Below, piece after piece: positions 8,245 to 17,004 of a stretch of DNA of 64,000 nucleotides. Made by a program: the position numbers and the translations under genes. Numbering within the stretch: position 1 is the stretch's first letter; each line of letters begins with the position of its first letter. Source of the DNA: Marinobacter salexigens (GTDB lineage Bacteria; Pseudomonadota; Gammaproteobacteria; Pseudomonadales; Oleiphilaceae). Under the pieces are notes generated by a model that was not told where the DNA came from, ran no database searches, and worked only from the letters and a program-made list of their open reading frames with translations. The DNA lies in contig NZ_JAHKPV010000021.1 of the NCBI RefSeq assembly GCF_018860765.1, positions 241,845-305,844 of the forward strand, given 5' to 3'.

Positions 8245-9798
8245 CTACCGAGAATTTCCCCGGAGATCGGTTTTCGGCCCCAACACGTATGTCCAGGTTT
8301 CGGTCATCGACTTGCCATCCATAGTCAGGATGCCTCTCAATGTAAGCAGTTTCTCTGCGGGCGGCTTTGCGAGTATCGACAAGCGCCACACGTCGCTGGC
8401 TTCAATGTACTCAACAAAGTGCTCAATTACCTCGACACCCTCACCGCCGCTAACCTGACTGACAACAGCCGCATCCGGGCGAAGCCCAGAAAGGTCACCA
8501 CCTTTGAAATCAACAATCAGCCGCATGACGTCACCAGAGTCATCTTTTTCTGTTTCTGAGCCAACAAAAGTGCCCACGGCGCGGGCGTTTGGCTGCGCCG
8601 TGATGTCTGGCCCGCCAAACGCTACCGAGTATTGCAGGCGACGACTTTCGCCGGTTTTCGATCTTTCCGCTGGCTTGAAAAAAGCAACAATATTGTCGTT
8701 CGACTCTGCACCCGAAGGAATCTCAACAAGCACGACCTCACCTTTCCCCCAGCCTTCACGGCTTTTGCCAGCAGGCTTTACCCACATGCTTGGGCGACGA
8801 TCGTAACGGGCTTCGTTATCTTGGAAATCACTAAACTGACGGTCACGCTGCATCAGACCAAAGCCCTCAAGATCTTCTACATGGTGATAACTCAATTGCA
8901 GGTCAGCTGGGTTAATCAAAGGACGCCAGAGCCATTCGCCAGTTTTGCCGTCATTTATCAGCAAGCCGTTGGAGTCATGAACCTGTGGCCGCCACTCCCC
9001 TCGTGGGCGTAACGTATTGTCTCCATAGAAAAACATCGAAGTCAGTGGCGCCTGCCCCAGTTGCTCAATATCATCCCGGAAGAACAGTTTTGCGGTAACG
9101 TCCATTTCCGTGCTTTTACCCGGCTGGATTTCGAAGCGATATGCGCCAGTAAGACTAGGTCCATCAAGCAGGCCGTAAACCACCATCACATCGCTATTTG
9201 CCTTGGGACGTTCCATCCAAAACTCTGTGAACGCAGGAAATTCCTCTCCCGAGGGAAGCCCGGTATCAACAGCCACACCTCGCCCAGACAGCCCAAAATT
9301 CTGACCTGCTCCCACGCCACGAAAATAACTGGCACCACCAAACACCAAAAACTGGTTTTGTTCGCCCTTATCAGACAAAGGGTAGGTCAACTTGAACCCG
9401 GCATAGCCGAGATCGGCCGGAATACGCTTTGCCAATTCCGGGTTGGGGTAGTCGAACTGGGCTTTGTCGAAGCTAATAGCGTGCACACCTTCGCTATCAA
9501 TCGCATTCAGCTTGATGGCATGGGAGTAGAAGCTGCCTTGCGGGATCATCATTACCTGAAAGCGTGATTTGCCAGAGCGCCAGAGGCTGTGCTCTGGTTT
9601 AAACCGAATAGATTGGTAGTCTGAGTAACCGAGATTTACAAGAAAATCGGGCGCCGTGATTGGGGGTTCGTAAGCTTCCTCGGCCAATGCTTTGGCTTTT
9701 TCCACAACATCTTTGAATTCAAAGGCCTGAGCTGGGCCAGACAGTGCCACCAATATTGCGCAGGACGATAAAAACACTATCAGCCGTGATCCAGTCAT
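8245..9798 (-). CDS. opgG: Glucans biosynthesis protein OpgG (MdoG family)
   Basis: 517-aa periplasmic protein required for osmoregulated periplasmic glucan backbone synthesis. I chose the ATG at 9798, giving MTGSRLIVFLSSCAILVALS then a PAQA cleavage site: a clean Sec signal, with AAGGAA 7-8 nt upstream. A frame-open extension to 9864 would put 22 charged residues in front of the signal and is less likely. MdoG-family motifs include RRPSMWVKPAG, EWLWRPLINPADL and LGYSDYQSIRF. It is the first gene of the opg operon, 34 bp before the 104-aa gene. The Sec signal separates it from opgD downstream. Confidence 0.92.
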   Translation of the reverse strand: MTGSRLIVFLSSCAILVALSGPAQAFEFKDVVEKAKALAEEAYEPPITAPDFLVNLGYSDYQSIRFKPEHSLWRSGKSRFQVMMIPQGSFYSHAIKLNAIDSEGVHAISFDKAQFDYPNPELAKRIPADLGYAGFKLTYPLSDKGEQNQFLVFGGASYFRGVGAGQNFGLSGRGVAVDTGLPSGEEFPAFTEFWMERPKANSDVMVVYGLLDGPSLTGAYRFEIQPGKSTEMDVTAKLFFRDDIEQLGQAPLTSMFFYGDNTLRPRGEWRPQVHDSNGLLINDGKTGEWLWRPLINPADLQLSYHHVEDLEGFGLMQRDRQFSDFQDNEARYDRRPSMWVKPAGKSREGWGKGEVVLVEIPSGAESNDNIVAFFKPAERSKTGESRRLQYSVAFGGPDITAQPNARAVGTFVGSETEKDDSGDVMRLIVDFKGGDLSGLRPDAAVVSQVSGGEGVEVIEHFVEYIEASDVWRLSILAKPPAEKLLTLRGILTMDGKSMTETWTYVLGPKTDLRGNSR

Positions 9799-9914
9799 AG
9801 GAGAGTTCCTTGAAAGCCAGTTTCTAAATGTAACATCTGCTACATGACCGGCCTCAAGTGACATCTTGGTAAGGGGCGCAGTAAAAACCCTCTAAACGAG
9901 AGGTGAACGGGCGA

Positions 9915-11069
9915 TTAAATGCCGACTGAAATGGAAAAAGAGAGGTCAGGACTGGTGGGCATTAGCAGAGCTACGTTGGAGGCGTTAAGCATTTGCCCAA
10001 CGCTTAAATCCGCGCGAAAGTCTCTGGAATACAGCTGAAACGAGATTTCACCCGTGCTAGTGCTTCCGAAACGGTCAGACTGTTCCGCAGAATAAGGCGC
10101 CCAACCTTGTAACAGAGAAAGCGTTATAGACGAGTTAAGCTCAGAAGCAAACGGCCAATGAAAACCCGGGCTACGTGCATTCATTTGCAGTAAGCCACCT
10201 TCAATAACTCGCACAGACTGGCCATTGAACCCGCGCATCAAACTGGGGCCTGCTACAACTAGATACTCGGAAGAAGGCAAATCTTCCGGAGCAAACTGAT
10301 AGCGCCCGCTAAGCCCCAAATTCCAACTCAAGACTTCACGGCTTAAGGACGCGGCCACAGCAAGTTTATGGAAGCCATCCGCATCACTACTGTAACCAGC
10401 GGCTCCGACCGTCTCTTCTGAATCCAACCCACCAATAGCCGTCAATGATGTGGTGGCATAAACGCCACCGATCAGCTCGCGTGAAGCGCTGCCTTGAAAC
10501 CCGAAGCTAGAAAGCGTGTGAGACGAATCCTCAACCCATGCAGCGTCTTCAAAGGCGCTACGCTTGCCACTGGCATGAGAAAATATACTGCCCAACTCAA
10601 TCCCTTGCCATGACCAGACCGAACGCTTGCCTGTCAGTTTAAGGTTACGTCGCTCCCCACGCGCGTCGTAACGCTGCCCTGAACCATTGACGGCGCCGGA
10701 ATAGTCCCGATTTTCAAGATCAACACGGAATTCGCCACCCGCCAGTGGAAAGGAGTAACGCAGCGCCAGTGTTGTAGATTCGGCACTGCCCTCACGTGCG
10801 ACTGAATCGCTAAAATCAAGGCCTAGGACATGCTGAGACCAGATCAGATTGTTGCTAGTTACATTAAGCCGACCATATGCCCTGTCACTGGTTTGGCTAG
10901 AGTTGCCGGAAAATTCAAGATGGGAAGCAACATACTGGGTGACGGATTGAAGAAGGTCGGACGGGTATAAATCCCACAAAGGAGACTCAGTCCGAGACTC
11001 CATGCTGTTCGCTGAAGCCGACCCGGCAACAAAACCCAAAATTATAGCCGTTAACAGGGTCAGTCTCAC
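9915..11069 (-). CDS. Outer-membrane beta-barrel protein resembling the ShlB/FhaC barrel without POTRA domains
   Basis: 384-aa exported protein. The GTG start follows AGAGG, and the N-terminus MRLTLLTAIILGFVAGSASA is a Sec signal. After it the sequence is an alternating amphipathic beta pattern to the C-terminal SFSISVGI. The segment GPSLMRGFNGQSVRV resembles the conserved RGF loop of TpsB/Omp85 transporters. The protein is far shorter than full-length TpsB proteins (usually 550 aa or more) and has no room for POTRA domains or the plug helix. It lies 116 bp before opgG on the same strand. Function unknown; secretion or a structural pore role are both possible. Confidence 0.65.
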   Translation of the reverse strand: MRLTLLTAIILGFVAGSASANSMESRTESPLWDLYPSDLLQSVTQYVASHLEFSGNSSQTSDRAYGRLNVTSNNLIWSQHVLGLDFSDSVAREGSAESTTLALRYSFPLAGGEFRVDLENRDYSGAVNGSGQRYDARGERRNLKLTGKRSVWSWQGIELGSIFSHASGKRSAFEDAAWVEDSSHTLSSFGFQGSASRELIGGVYATTSLTAIGGLDSEETVGAAGYSSDADGFHKLAVAASLSREVLSWNLGLSGRYQFAPEDLPSSEYLVVAGPSLMRGFNGQSVRVIEGGLLQMNARSPGFHWPFASELNSSITLSLLQGWAPYSAEQSDRFGSTSTGEISFQLYSRDFRADLSVGQMLNASNVALLMPTSPDLSFSISVGI

Positions 11070-11411
11070 GAAAGCCTCTCTGTAGTAAAAATCAGAATGA
11101 CGATTCCTTTAGGAATCGCCTCGCTACCTTAAAAAAAGAACGCTGAATACACCATAGAAAACTTCCAAAAGTTACAATTTTAATGTTCTTGAAAACAGTA
11201 GGTTATAACGACATTTAGAGAAACTGCATTAGTTAATAAATACATCTCAACAGAAAAAACCAGTTTAAAGAGTAGATTACAAAACCTAGTGAATGTCGGT
11301 TGTCCTCTCCACTGATGCGAAGAACTTGATAAACTCGGCATATTCCATGGAATCCGCTGGACTACAGAACGGTCTGGCCGGCTTAGAATCCAGACTTAAA
11401 GGACGAATGTA
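11070..11411. other. Intergenic region between barrel gene and galU
   Basis: AT-rich divergent promoter region with no supported gene. It contains an 18-bp near-palindrome at 11101-11118 (arms CGATTCCT/AGGAATCG around TT) close to the barrel gene start. Confidence 0.6.
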
Positions 11412-12251
11412 ATGATCAAAAAATGCCTATTCCCCGTCGCAGGCTACGGCACTCGCTTTCTGCCAGCGACCAAAGCGATGCCTAAGGAAATTCTGCCGAT
11501 TGTAAATAAGCCGCTGGTTCAATACGGCGTTGAAGAGGCAGCCGAAGCAGGCATTCATGAGTTCGGGTTTGTTACGGGTCGGGGTAAGCGGGCTATCGAA
11601 GATCATTTCGATATGAGCTACGAATTGGAACATCAAATTGCGGGTTCTGGCAAAGAGGGTTTACTGACCTCTATCCGTGAACTGATTGATCACAACACCT
11701 TCGCATTTACCCGTCAGGTTGAAATGAAAGGCCTTGGGCACGCCATTCTAAGCGGCCGCAACCTGATTGGTGACAACCCTTTTGCGGTGGTTCTGGCAGA
11801 TGACTTTTGCATTGGGCCCGCTGAAGGCGAAGACGGGGTTCTGGCACAAATGGTGAAGCTGTATAACCAGTTCCGGTGCTCCATTGTTGCCATCGAGGAA
11901 GTGCCTGAAGACGAAACTCACAAATACGGTGTGATTGCCGGTGAGTCGATGAAGGACGGCTTATATCGCATTACGGATATGATTGAAAAGCCAGCACCGG
12001 AAGATGCTCCGAGCAATCTGGCGATCATTGGCCGCTATATTCTCACCCCGGATATTTTCGATATTCTGGAACGTACGCCAGCGGGCAAAAACGGCGAAAT
12101 TCAAATTACCGATGCACTTCTGGAACAGGCTAAAAACGGCTGCGTGCTGGCTTACCAGTTCAAAGGCCAACGCTTTGACTGTGGCAGCATTGACGGTTTT
12201 GTAGAAGCCACCAACTACGTGTACGAGAACATCTACAAAAAACAAAAGTAA
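11412..12251 (+). CDS. galU: UTP--glucose-1-phosphate uridylyltransferase GalU
   Basis: Forms UDP-glucose from UTP and glucose-1-phosphate in the cytoplasm, feeding OPG synthesis (opgH nearby), LPS and exopolysaccharide. The 279-aa protein starts MIKKCLFPVAGYGTRFLPAT, with the nucleotide-binding GYGTRFLPATKAMPKE signature, and contains VVLADDFCIG and IIGRYILTPDIF. An AAAGGACG ribosome site precedes the ATG. It is transcribed alone and converges with the XRE-type gene 24 bp beyond its stop. Confidence 0.96.
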   Translation: MIKKCLFPVAGYGTRFLPATKAMPKEILPIVNKPLVQYGVEEAAEAGIHEFGFVTGRGKRAIEDHFDMSYELEHQIAGSGKEGLLTSIRELIDHNTFAFTRQVEMKGLGHAILSGRNLIGDNPFAVVLADDFCIGPAEGEDGVLAQMVKLYNQFRCSIVAIEEVPEDETHKYGVIAGESMKDGLYRITDMIEKPAPEDAPSNLAIIGRYILTPDIFDILERTPAGKNGEIQITDALLEQAKNGCVLAYQFKGQRFDCGSIDGFVEATNYVYENIYKKQK

Positions 12252-12275
12252 GTTGCACACCGGGCGGCTTAATAC

Positions 12276-12692
12276 TCAACCGCCGAGAATTTGCAGTATC
12301 AAGCGCCGGTTCTCTGCCGTTGTTTTGCGGAACCGGCGTAATAGCTTTGCCTCTTCATCGGATAGCTGAACACGGCTTATCTCCTGATCCAACTCGTCCA
12401 ATGCTGAAGAAAGATCGTCGCTGTTGCTGAAGGCCAAGCCCGGCAATTCGAATTGACCAAACGTTCCCGGCTCAGCCAAATCCAACAATTCTTCCAGTGG
12501 CGTTTCCGTTTTTATACAGAAATCCAGCAGTGCTGATATATCCGGATAGGTACGCTGCCTCCCATCCGAAGCTTCCCAGCTTATAACCTGCGCCTCTTCC
12601 ACACCGCAGATTTCGGCCACGTCCTGGCAGGATAAGCGCCCCGCCTCGCGCATCTGCCGCAACCGGCGGTTGAAAGTCTGCAGGTAACGCAT
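12276..12692 (-). CDS. Small XRE-type helix-turn-helix protein
   Basis: 138 aa. Residues about 8-65 form a Cro/CI-type helix-turn-helix (RLRQMREAGRLSCQDVAEIC, then EEAQVISWE). A short acidic linker and a C-terminal helical segment (SDEEAKLLRRFRKTTAENRR) follow, a tail often seen in such proteins from Marinobacter and relatives. It is probably a transcriptional regulator with unknown target. It is divergent from the RibD-like gene (116 bp apart), so it may control that cluster; this is inference only. Confidence 0.75.
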   Translation of the reverse strand: MRYLQTFNRRLRQMREAGRLSCQDVAEICGVEEAQVISWEASDGRQRTYPDISALLDFCIKTETPLEELLDLAEPGTFGQFELPGLAFSNSDDLSSALDELDQEISRVQLSDEEAKLLRRFRKTTAENRRLILQILGG

Positions 12693-12808
12693 GATATTCG
12701 CCTCTGCAAGATTGCCAGAAAAAGTGAGTTAATCTGGAAATGTAGCGTACATATAGCTTTATGCACAATCTGCCTATACTGGCTTGAACACAATCAAGCA
12801 GGGACCCT

Positions 12809-13687
12809 ATGATATCTCAAGCTCTGGATGCCGAAGCTGCTTGGAATCTGATTTTGCGCGCAGAGAACCAAACGGGCGTGACACTTGCACACCCCGGTTC
12901 CGAAGAGCCAGCACTTACGCTAGCGAGTAACGGCGAGTGGCAGCTACTGCGTCCTGCTACAGAACAGGCCTGTGCATTATTGAGTGTATTTTTACCTTTG
13001 TGCCAGCCGCTTTCTTCCTCCGCGCCCCGGCATGTTATTGGCCAGCTCGGCCAAAGTCTCGACGGTCGTATTGCAACAGTTACCGGGCGCTCCCGTTTTA
13101 TCAACGGTGATGATGGAATAGTTCATTTGCACCGCATCAGAGCTCTGTCAGATGCGGTTGTTGTTGGCGCTGGAACCGCAACGGCAGATAACCCCAAGCT
13201 AACGGTACGCTGCACCAGTGGCACCAATCCGGTGAGGGTTGTGATAGACCGTAATCGCAGAGTGCCCGATACCCATCACCTGTTTACCGATGGAGCGGCC
13301 CCGACTCTGCGATTGGTTGCCGGCGATTACACGCCCGGGATCATTGACGGGTTTAGCCAGCAGTCTGTTATAGAGGTCCCCTGTTTGGGCAGCGGAACAG
13401 AGCCCACAGACCCCAAGCTCATTCTTGATGTGCTTACCGACCTCGGTTTGAGAAAGATATTTATAGAAGGTGGAGGCATGACAGTTTCATCTTTTCTGCA
13501 GGCGGGCTTGCTCGACCGCCTTCATGTCATGGTTGCCCCGATGATTATCGGCAGTGGCAGGCCGGCATTCTCCCTGCCCGAAATTGATTTTCTGGACGAT
13601 GCCTTAAGGCCTGCATCCCGATTTGTGAATCTGGGCACTGATATGCTGTTTGATCTGGATTTTAGCGCTGCCTTACCGGCGAACTGA
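12809..13687 (+). CDS. RibD C-terminal-domain family reductase (stand-alone)
   Basis: 292 aa with a RibD_C/dihydrofolate-reductase-like fold over about residues 72-285. Motifs visible are GQLGQSLDGRIAT, VVGAGTATADNPKLTVR and IEGGGMTVSSFLQAGLLDRL, the NADPH- and substrate-binding elements of 5-amino-6-ribosylaminouracil reductases. The zinc deaminase half of RibD is absent. A ~70-residue N-terminal region with no clear family precedes the domain. AGGGA lies upstream of the ATG. The gene opens towards the convergent flippase-like/glycosyltransferase/PTPS operon. A role on a pyrimidine or pterin intermediate outside riboflavin synthesis is suggested by the neighbours, not shown. Confidence 0.8.
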   Translation: MISQALDAEAAWNLILRAENQTGVTLAHPGSEEPALTLASNGEWQLLRPATEQACALLSVFLPLCQPLSSSAPRHVIGQLGQSLDGRIATVTGRSRFINGDDGIVHLHRIRALSDAVVVGAGTATADNPKLTVRCTSGTNPVRVVIDRNRRVPDTHHLFTDGAAPTLRLVAGDYTPGIIDGFSQQSVIEVPCLGSGTEPTDPKLILDVLTDLGLRKIFIEGGGMTVSSFLQAGLLDRLHVMVAPMIIGSGRPAFSLPEIDFLDDALRPASRFVNLGTDMLFDLDFSAALPAN

Positions 13688-14615
13688 ATAGGAACAGAAG
13701 GCCCGGTAAGCTAGAAAAAAATATGAGAGCACCGTAGCCAACACTCAACGCTACACCTTGTTCCGCAGGCAAGCCTGCCAATGGCCAAAGAATAGCAGCC
13801 GCACCTTCTCGGACGCCCCAACCCGACACAGTAATCGGCACCACCATGCTGAGCAGAAGAAGGCTGCACAAAGCTGCGACAGCCGCTACTGAGGGCAAAT
13901 CGACGAGATAGCCCATGCCTGCCGCCAACACTAGGAACACTGCCAAGTAACTCGCTACCACTAGCAACGAGGTTAATATCTGTATAGGGAAAGCGGGGCA
14001 AGAGAAAAAAGCCTGAGCGAGATCTCCACGCAAAGCACCGAAGTACCCGCGTACTCGAACCCGCTTGCGCGCCAAGACCCACAACAACCCACCGGAAACA
14101 CCGATACTCGCAAGAAGCCAGTATAAATGCTCCAAAGACCCAAATTCGACCGAGTTTGAACCCCGTATTCTGCCCGCAAATAATAGCGACGCAAGGCCGA
14201 TTGCAACCACAAACGCAAGAACAACTTGTCCGGACAACCGCTCGATAGCAACGCCATGGGCCGCTGCCAGCCGATTATTGGAATCAGCACCATGGCGAAG
14301 CGCCCGATTCACATCACCTAGAACCCCACCCGGTAACACTTGATTGGTAAAGGTTGCCAGATAGTATTCTCTAACGGCCCGAGTGTAGGACATTGGAAGC
14401 CCTAGAAGATTGACCGTATACCGCCAGCGCCAGGCCGACAAAAACACCTGAATTACGCCCAAAGCAAGCCCGGCTGCCAATGCCAATGGCGGAATGCGGA
14501 TGATTTCGACAAGCAGTTTTTCGATATCCACAACGAATAAAACCGCCGCGATGACCAGGGCGGTGAACACCCACTTCAAGGCGACTCGAAACCCTGTGCT
14601 GCGAAGTAGATTCAT
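13662..14615 (-). CDS. UPF0104 / lysylphosphatidylglycerol-synthase-TM-type membrane protein (flippase-like)
   Basis: 317-aa polytopic membrane protein starting MNLLRSTGFRVALKWVFTAL. About eight transmembrane helices and the family signature YYLATFTNQVLPGGVLGDVNR are visible. The family includes the membrane half of MprF and putative lipid or glycolipid flippases. The chosen ATG overlaps the stop of the upstream glycosyltransferase gene as ATGA, a translational-coupling arrangement. A frame-open extension to 14645 is possible but less natural. The 3' end overlaps that of the convergent RibD-like gene by 26 bp. Likely moves or handles the lipid-linked product of this cluster (inference). Confidence 0.8.
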   Translation of the reverse strand: MNLLRSTGFRVALKWVFTALVIAAVLFVVDIEKLLVEIIRIPPLALAAGLALGVIQVFLSAWRWRYTVNLLGLPMSYTRAVREYYLATFTNQVLPGGVLGDVNRALRHGADSNNRLAAAHGVAIERLSGQVVLAFVVAIGLASLLFAGRIRGSNSVEFGSLEHLYWLLASIGVSGGLLWVLARKRVRVRGYFGALRGDLAQAFFSCPAFPIQILTSLLVVASYLAVFLVLAAGMGYLVDLPSVAAVAALCSLLLLSMVVPITVSGWGVREGAAAILWPLAGLPAEQGVALSVGYGALIFFSSLPGLLFLFSSPVRQR

Positions 14616-16609
14616 GGGGTTTGGTTGGGTGCTGTATCTGGGCACTGGCTTGATGGTAAGCCCAGAACATCCTGATGGAGCACAGTGATTTTCAGTTCAC
14701 CTGCAAGCAACTGCTGCTTTCTGGTGGCAAGCCAGTCTTCCAATTGTTCGCTAGCCCCAGAGCTTTGCTGTTTGGCTGCTGTTATCCAACCTGTCATTAG
14801 CATCTCAGCCAGTTTTGCGTCCTTGTCTGTGAGCTGCCAAGGCGAGTCAGCCATATGCACTTCATAGCCTTTGGCCTTTAGTTTGTGCGCGAACATAGCA
14901 GCAGCATCAGGCCCAAGAGCAGCGCCAGTGCCTTTGTCGCCATGCTGATGTTGATTGACTAACGCTTGCAATCGGGAGTCGTATTCATGGGTCGGCGACA
15001 GTACAAAATTACCGGTATAGCTGAGAACTATCAGAATGGCCACCTGCTTTGATGTCACTTCCTCAACAAGCGCAGCGAGCCAGAGTTCAGACACCAGATC
15101 AATGAGCGCCGAGGCCGTCACAGCGACTGTATTTGAAGGAATAAGCCCCCGAAAATCCTCTGGTAGTATGCGACGCTGCTGGGTTTTGCAGGCTAGCTTC
15201 AGCTGATGCGCCCTAAAGGATGCTTCCCGCAGCAAGCCTTCATCTTGGTCAACCAACAACCATTCCTGCGGCATGGGTAGCGCAGGGGCAAGATAGACAA
15301 CATTGGAGCCACGACCCGTGCCGATATCAAGGATTCTAACCGGGCACTCGCGGTCGCTATGCCCGCTTTTTTTCTCACTGATCCATCGCTTTAGCCGCTG
15401 TGTTAGCGCGACCGAGCGCGCGCCATGATCTGCGGCTTCGCGGGCCAGCAACCATTCGTCGGCGAAGTAGGTATCGCGGTGGCGCTGCTCAAAATAACTC
15501 AAGCCTTCCAGAAATAGACTCGCTGTATCTGCCCAACGTCTTACATTGCTAGACTCGTTTTCAGCAAGTGCACGGGCTTTCGCTAACGCCACCGGGTCGC
15601 CAAGCCATGCTTTGAGATTGGTTTGTAACGCGCTCGTATCCCCTGCCCTGTATAACCTAACTCCGGGCCTAGCACTGGTGTACTTCAGGGCACCGCCATC
15701 CGATGAAATGACCGGCAAGCCTGCGGCTATCGCTTCATCAATCACCATGCCGTAACCTTCATACAACGATGGCATAGCAAACATATCAGCTGATTGATAC
15801 AAGCTGGCCAGTCGCTGAGCGCCAACCTCACCCACAAGGTCAATTCGAGCATTGAGGCCAAGCTCGTCGATCTGCTGACGAATAATATTGGCGTAAGTTG
15901 AATCCCGCTCACAGGAGCCAGCCAGAGTACAACGCCAGGGCAAATCACCTAACTCGGCAAGCGCCTGCACTAAATGATGCTGAGCTTTGCGCGGAGACAA
16001 GTGAGCAACACAAAGAATGTGCGGTACTCGGGCTTGCTGCGTATCTTCCAAATCTTCGGAGATAATTGGCAACACATAGCCTCTGGGGGGTTCTACACCA
16101 GGCTCGGCCGTTCGGACACGCTCTGGCCTAACCCCATAGTCTGCGAGCCGATGCGCCGTAAATGCGCTGGTTGTAAAAACATCTCCCACTGTTGCCAACG
16201 CCAGTTTCTCGCGTTCGAAAAACCAATTTTGTTCACTATGATTCAATCCGGTTTCATCTGCCAAAGGGTGGTGAATGAGGGCCATGAGCCGCAATCGATG
16301 CGTGTGTTTGGCAAGTACATCCGGCATTGCGCTCATAGCAAGCCCATCGAGGATAACCCGGGAACCCGCTTCCAGTTTTGCAAGTAGGCTATCCATCGCC
16401 TGTACTGCGACATCATCGGGCTTAGGAAATGCCCCCGGCAGCCCCGTGACTTCAGCTTTTGCGCCAGCCTCATTTAAGGCTTCAGCCAGTTTCCGCATAT
16501 ACCGATAGCCTCCGGTGTTCTGATTCGGGTCGCCCGGCACGATGAAGTACAGGGGTGAATCAAGATACAGAGTTGAATCCAAGTGAAGCGTTGAATCAGA
16601 TTTCGGCAT
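14612..16609 (-). CDS. GT4-family glycosyltransferase fused to a methyltransferase-like domain
   Basis: 665-aa two-domain protein. Residues about 18-370 form a GT-B glycosyltransferase: GGYRYMRKLAEAL near the N-terminus, SPRKAQHHLVQAL, and the E-x7-E donor-binding pair E284/E292 in YEGYGMVIDEAIAAGLPVI. Residues about 425-600 have a Rossmann SAM-methyltransferase start (ILDIGTGRG, D428) followed by LLVDQDEGLL. The first 27 residues carry a short LDSTLH/LDSTLY/LDSPLY repeat coded by an imperfect 18-21 bp DNA repeat. The start lies inside the PTPS-like gene (14-bp overlap), and the end overlaps the flippase-like gene. Sugar and acceptor are unknown; a membrane-associated glycolipid is plausible. 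Confidence 0.78.
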   Translation of the reverse strand: MPKSDSTLHLDSTLYLDSPLYFIVPGDPNQNTGGYRYMRKLAEALNEAGAKAEVTGLPGAFPKPDDVAVQAMDSLLAKLEAGSRVILDGLAMSAMPDVLAKHTHRLRLMALIHHPLADETGLNHSEQNWFFEREKLALATVGDVFTTSAFTAHRLADYGVRPERVRTAEPGVEPPRGYVLPIISEDLEDTQQARVPHILCVAHLSPRKAQHHLVQALAELGDLPWRCTLAGSCERDSTYANIIRQQIDELGLNARIDLVGEVGAQRLASLYQSADMFAMPSLYEGYGMVIDEAIAAGLPVISSDGGALKYTSARPGVRLYRAGDTSALQTNLKAWLGDPVALAKARALAENESSNVRRWADTASLFLEGLSYFEQRHRDTYFADEWLLAREAADHGARSVALTQRLKRWISEKKSGHSDRECPVRILDIGTGRGSNVVYLAPALPMPQEWLLVDQDEGLLREASFRAHQLKLACKTQQRRILPEDFRGLIPSNTVAVTASALIDLVSELWLAALVEEVTSKQVAILIVLSYTGNFVLSPTHEYDSRLQALVNQHQHGDKGTGAALGPDAAAMFAHKLKAKGYEVHMADSPWQLTDKDAKLAEMLMTGWITAAKQQSSGASEQLEDWLATRKQQLLAGELKITVLHQDVLGLPSSQCPDTAPNQTP
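16555..16605 (-). repeat. Imperfect tandem repeat coding LDSTLx at the glycosyltransferase N-terminus
   Basis: About three units containing TTGAATC or GTGAATC recur at 18-21 bp spacing and encode LDSTLH, LDSTLY and LDSPLY. Variation in unit number would lengthen the N-terminal extension in frame. Confidence 0.55.
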
Positions 16610-16994
16610 GATAACTGGCCCACGCGATGTGGGACTCAGCCAAAGTTACCTTCAATGCACATATGGCTTTTGCCGTCTCGCCCAGCTTGCCTGCATGAAT
16701 GACTGCCGACATGCGGTCGAATACTTTCTTTGCCATAAACTCAGTGGTGGTGTTGTGGCCCCTGAAGTCCTCAATATCGTCAAGATTCTTCATGTTGAAT
16801 TCGCTAAGTACTTGCTTAAGCACGTCCGATGCGAGGCCGATATCGATAATCAAATCGTCTTTATCAAGCTCTTTGCGTTCGAAAGTCACGTCAACTACAT
16901 AGGTTGCGCCGTGGGTTTTTTGCGCTGGTCCGAAGACCTCACTGTTAAAGCTGTGTGCGATCATCATGTGGTCTCGAACTGTAAGGCTGAACAT
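16596..16994 (-). CDS. PTPS/QueD-family protein with altered zinc site
   Basis: 132 aa, the full length of a 6-pyruvoyl-tetrahydropterin synthase/6-carboxytetrahydropterin synthase subunit, with the family start FSLTVRDHMMIAHSF and the late TLAESHIAWASYH. Canonical enzymes bind zinc through one His in the FxAAH motif and two in HGH. Here H14 and H28 are kept, but the third ligand position is A30 (THGAT), the usual catalytic Cys four residues before HGH is Ala, and the usual LDH motif reads LDD. It is therefore probably not a standard QueD. It lies between the MDR dehydrogenase (10 bp upstream) and the glycosyltransferase. Confidence 0.72.
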   Translation of the reverse strand: MFSLTVRDHMMIAHSFNSEVFGPAQKTHGATYVVDVTFERKELDKDDLIIDIGLASDVLKQVLSEFNMKNLDDIEDFRGHNTTTEFMAKKVFDRMSAVIHAGKLGETAKAICALKVTLAESHIAWASYHAEI

Positions 16995-17004
16995 AACAGG
17001 TTCC

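Noticed and set aside
12261..12284. GGCGG...CCGCC inverted repeat between galU and the XRE gene
   Set aside because: Stem of only five pairs with a 12-nt loop and no T run; too weak to call a terminator.
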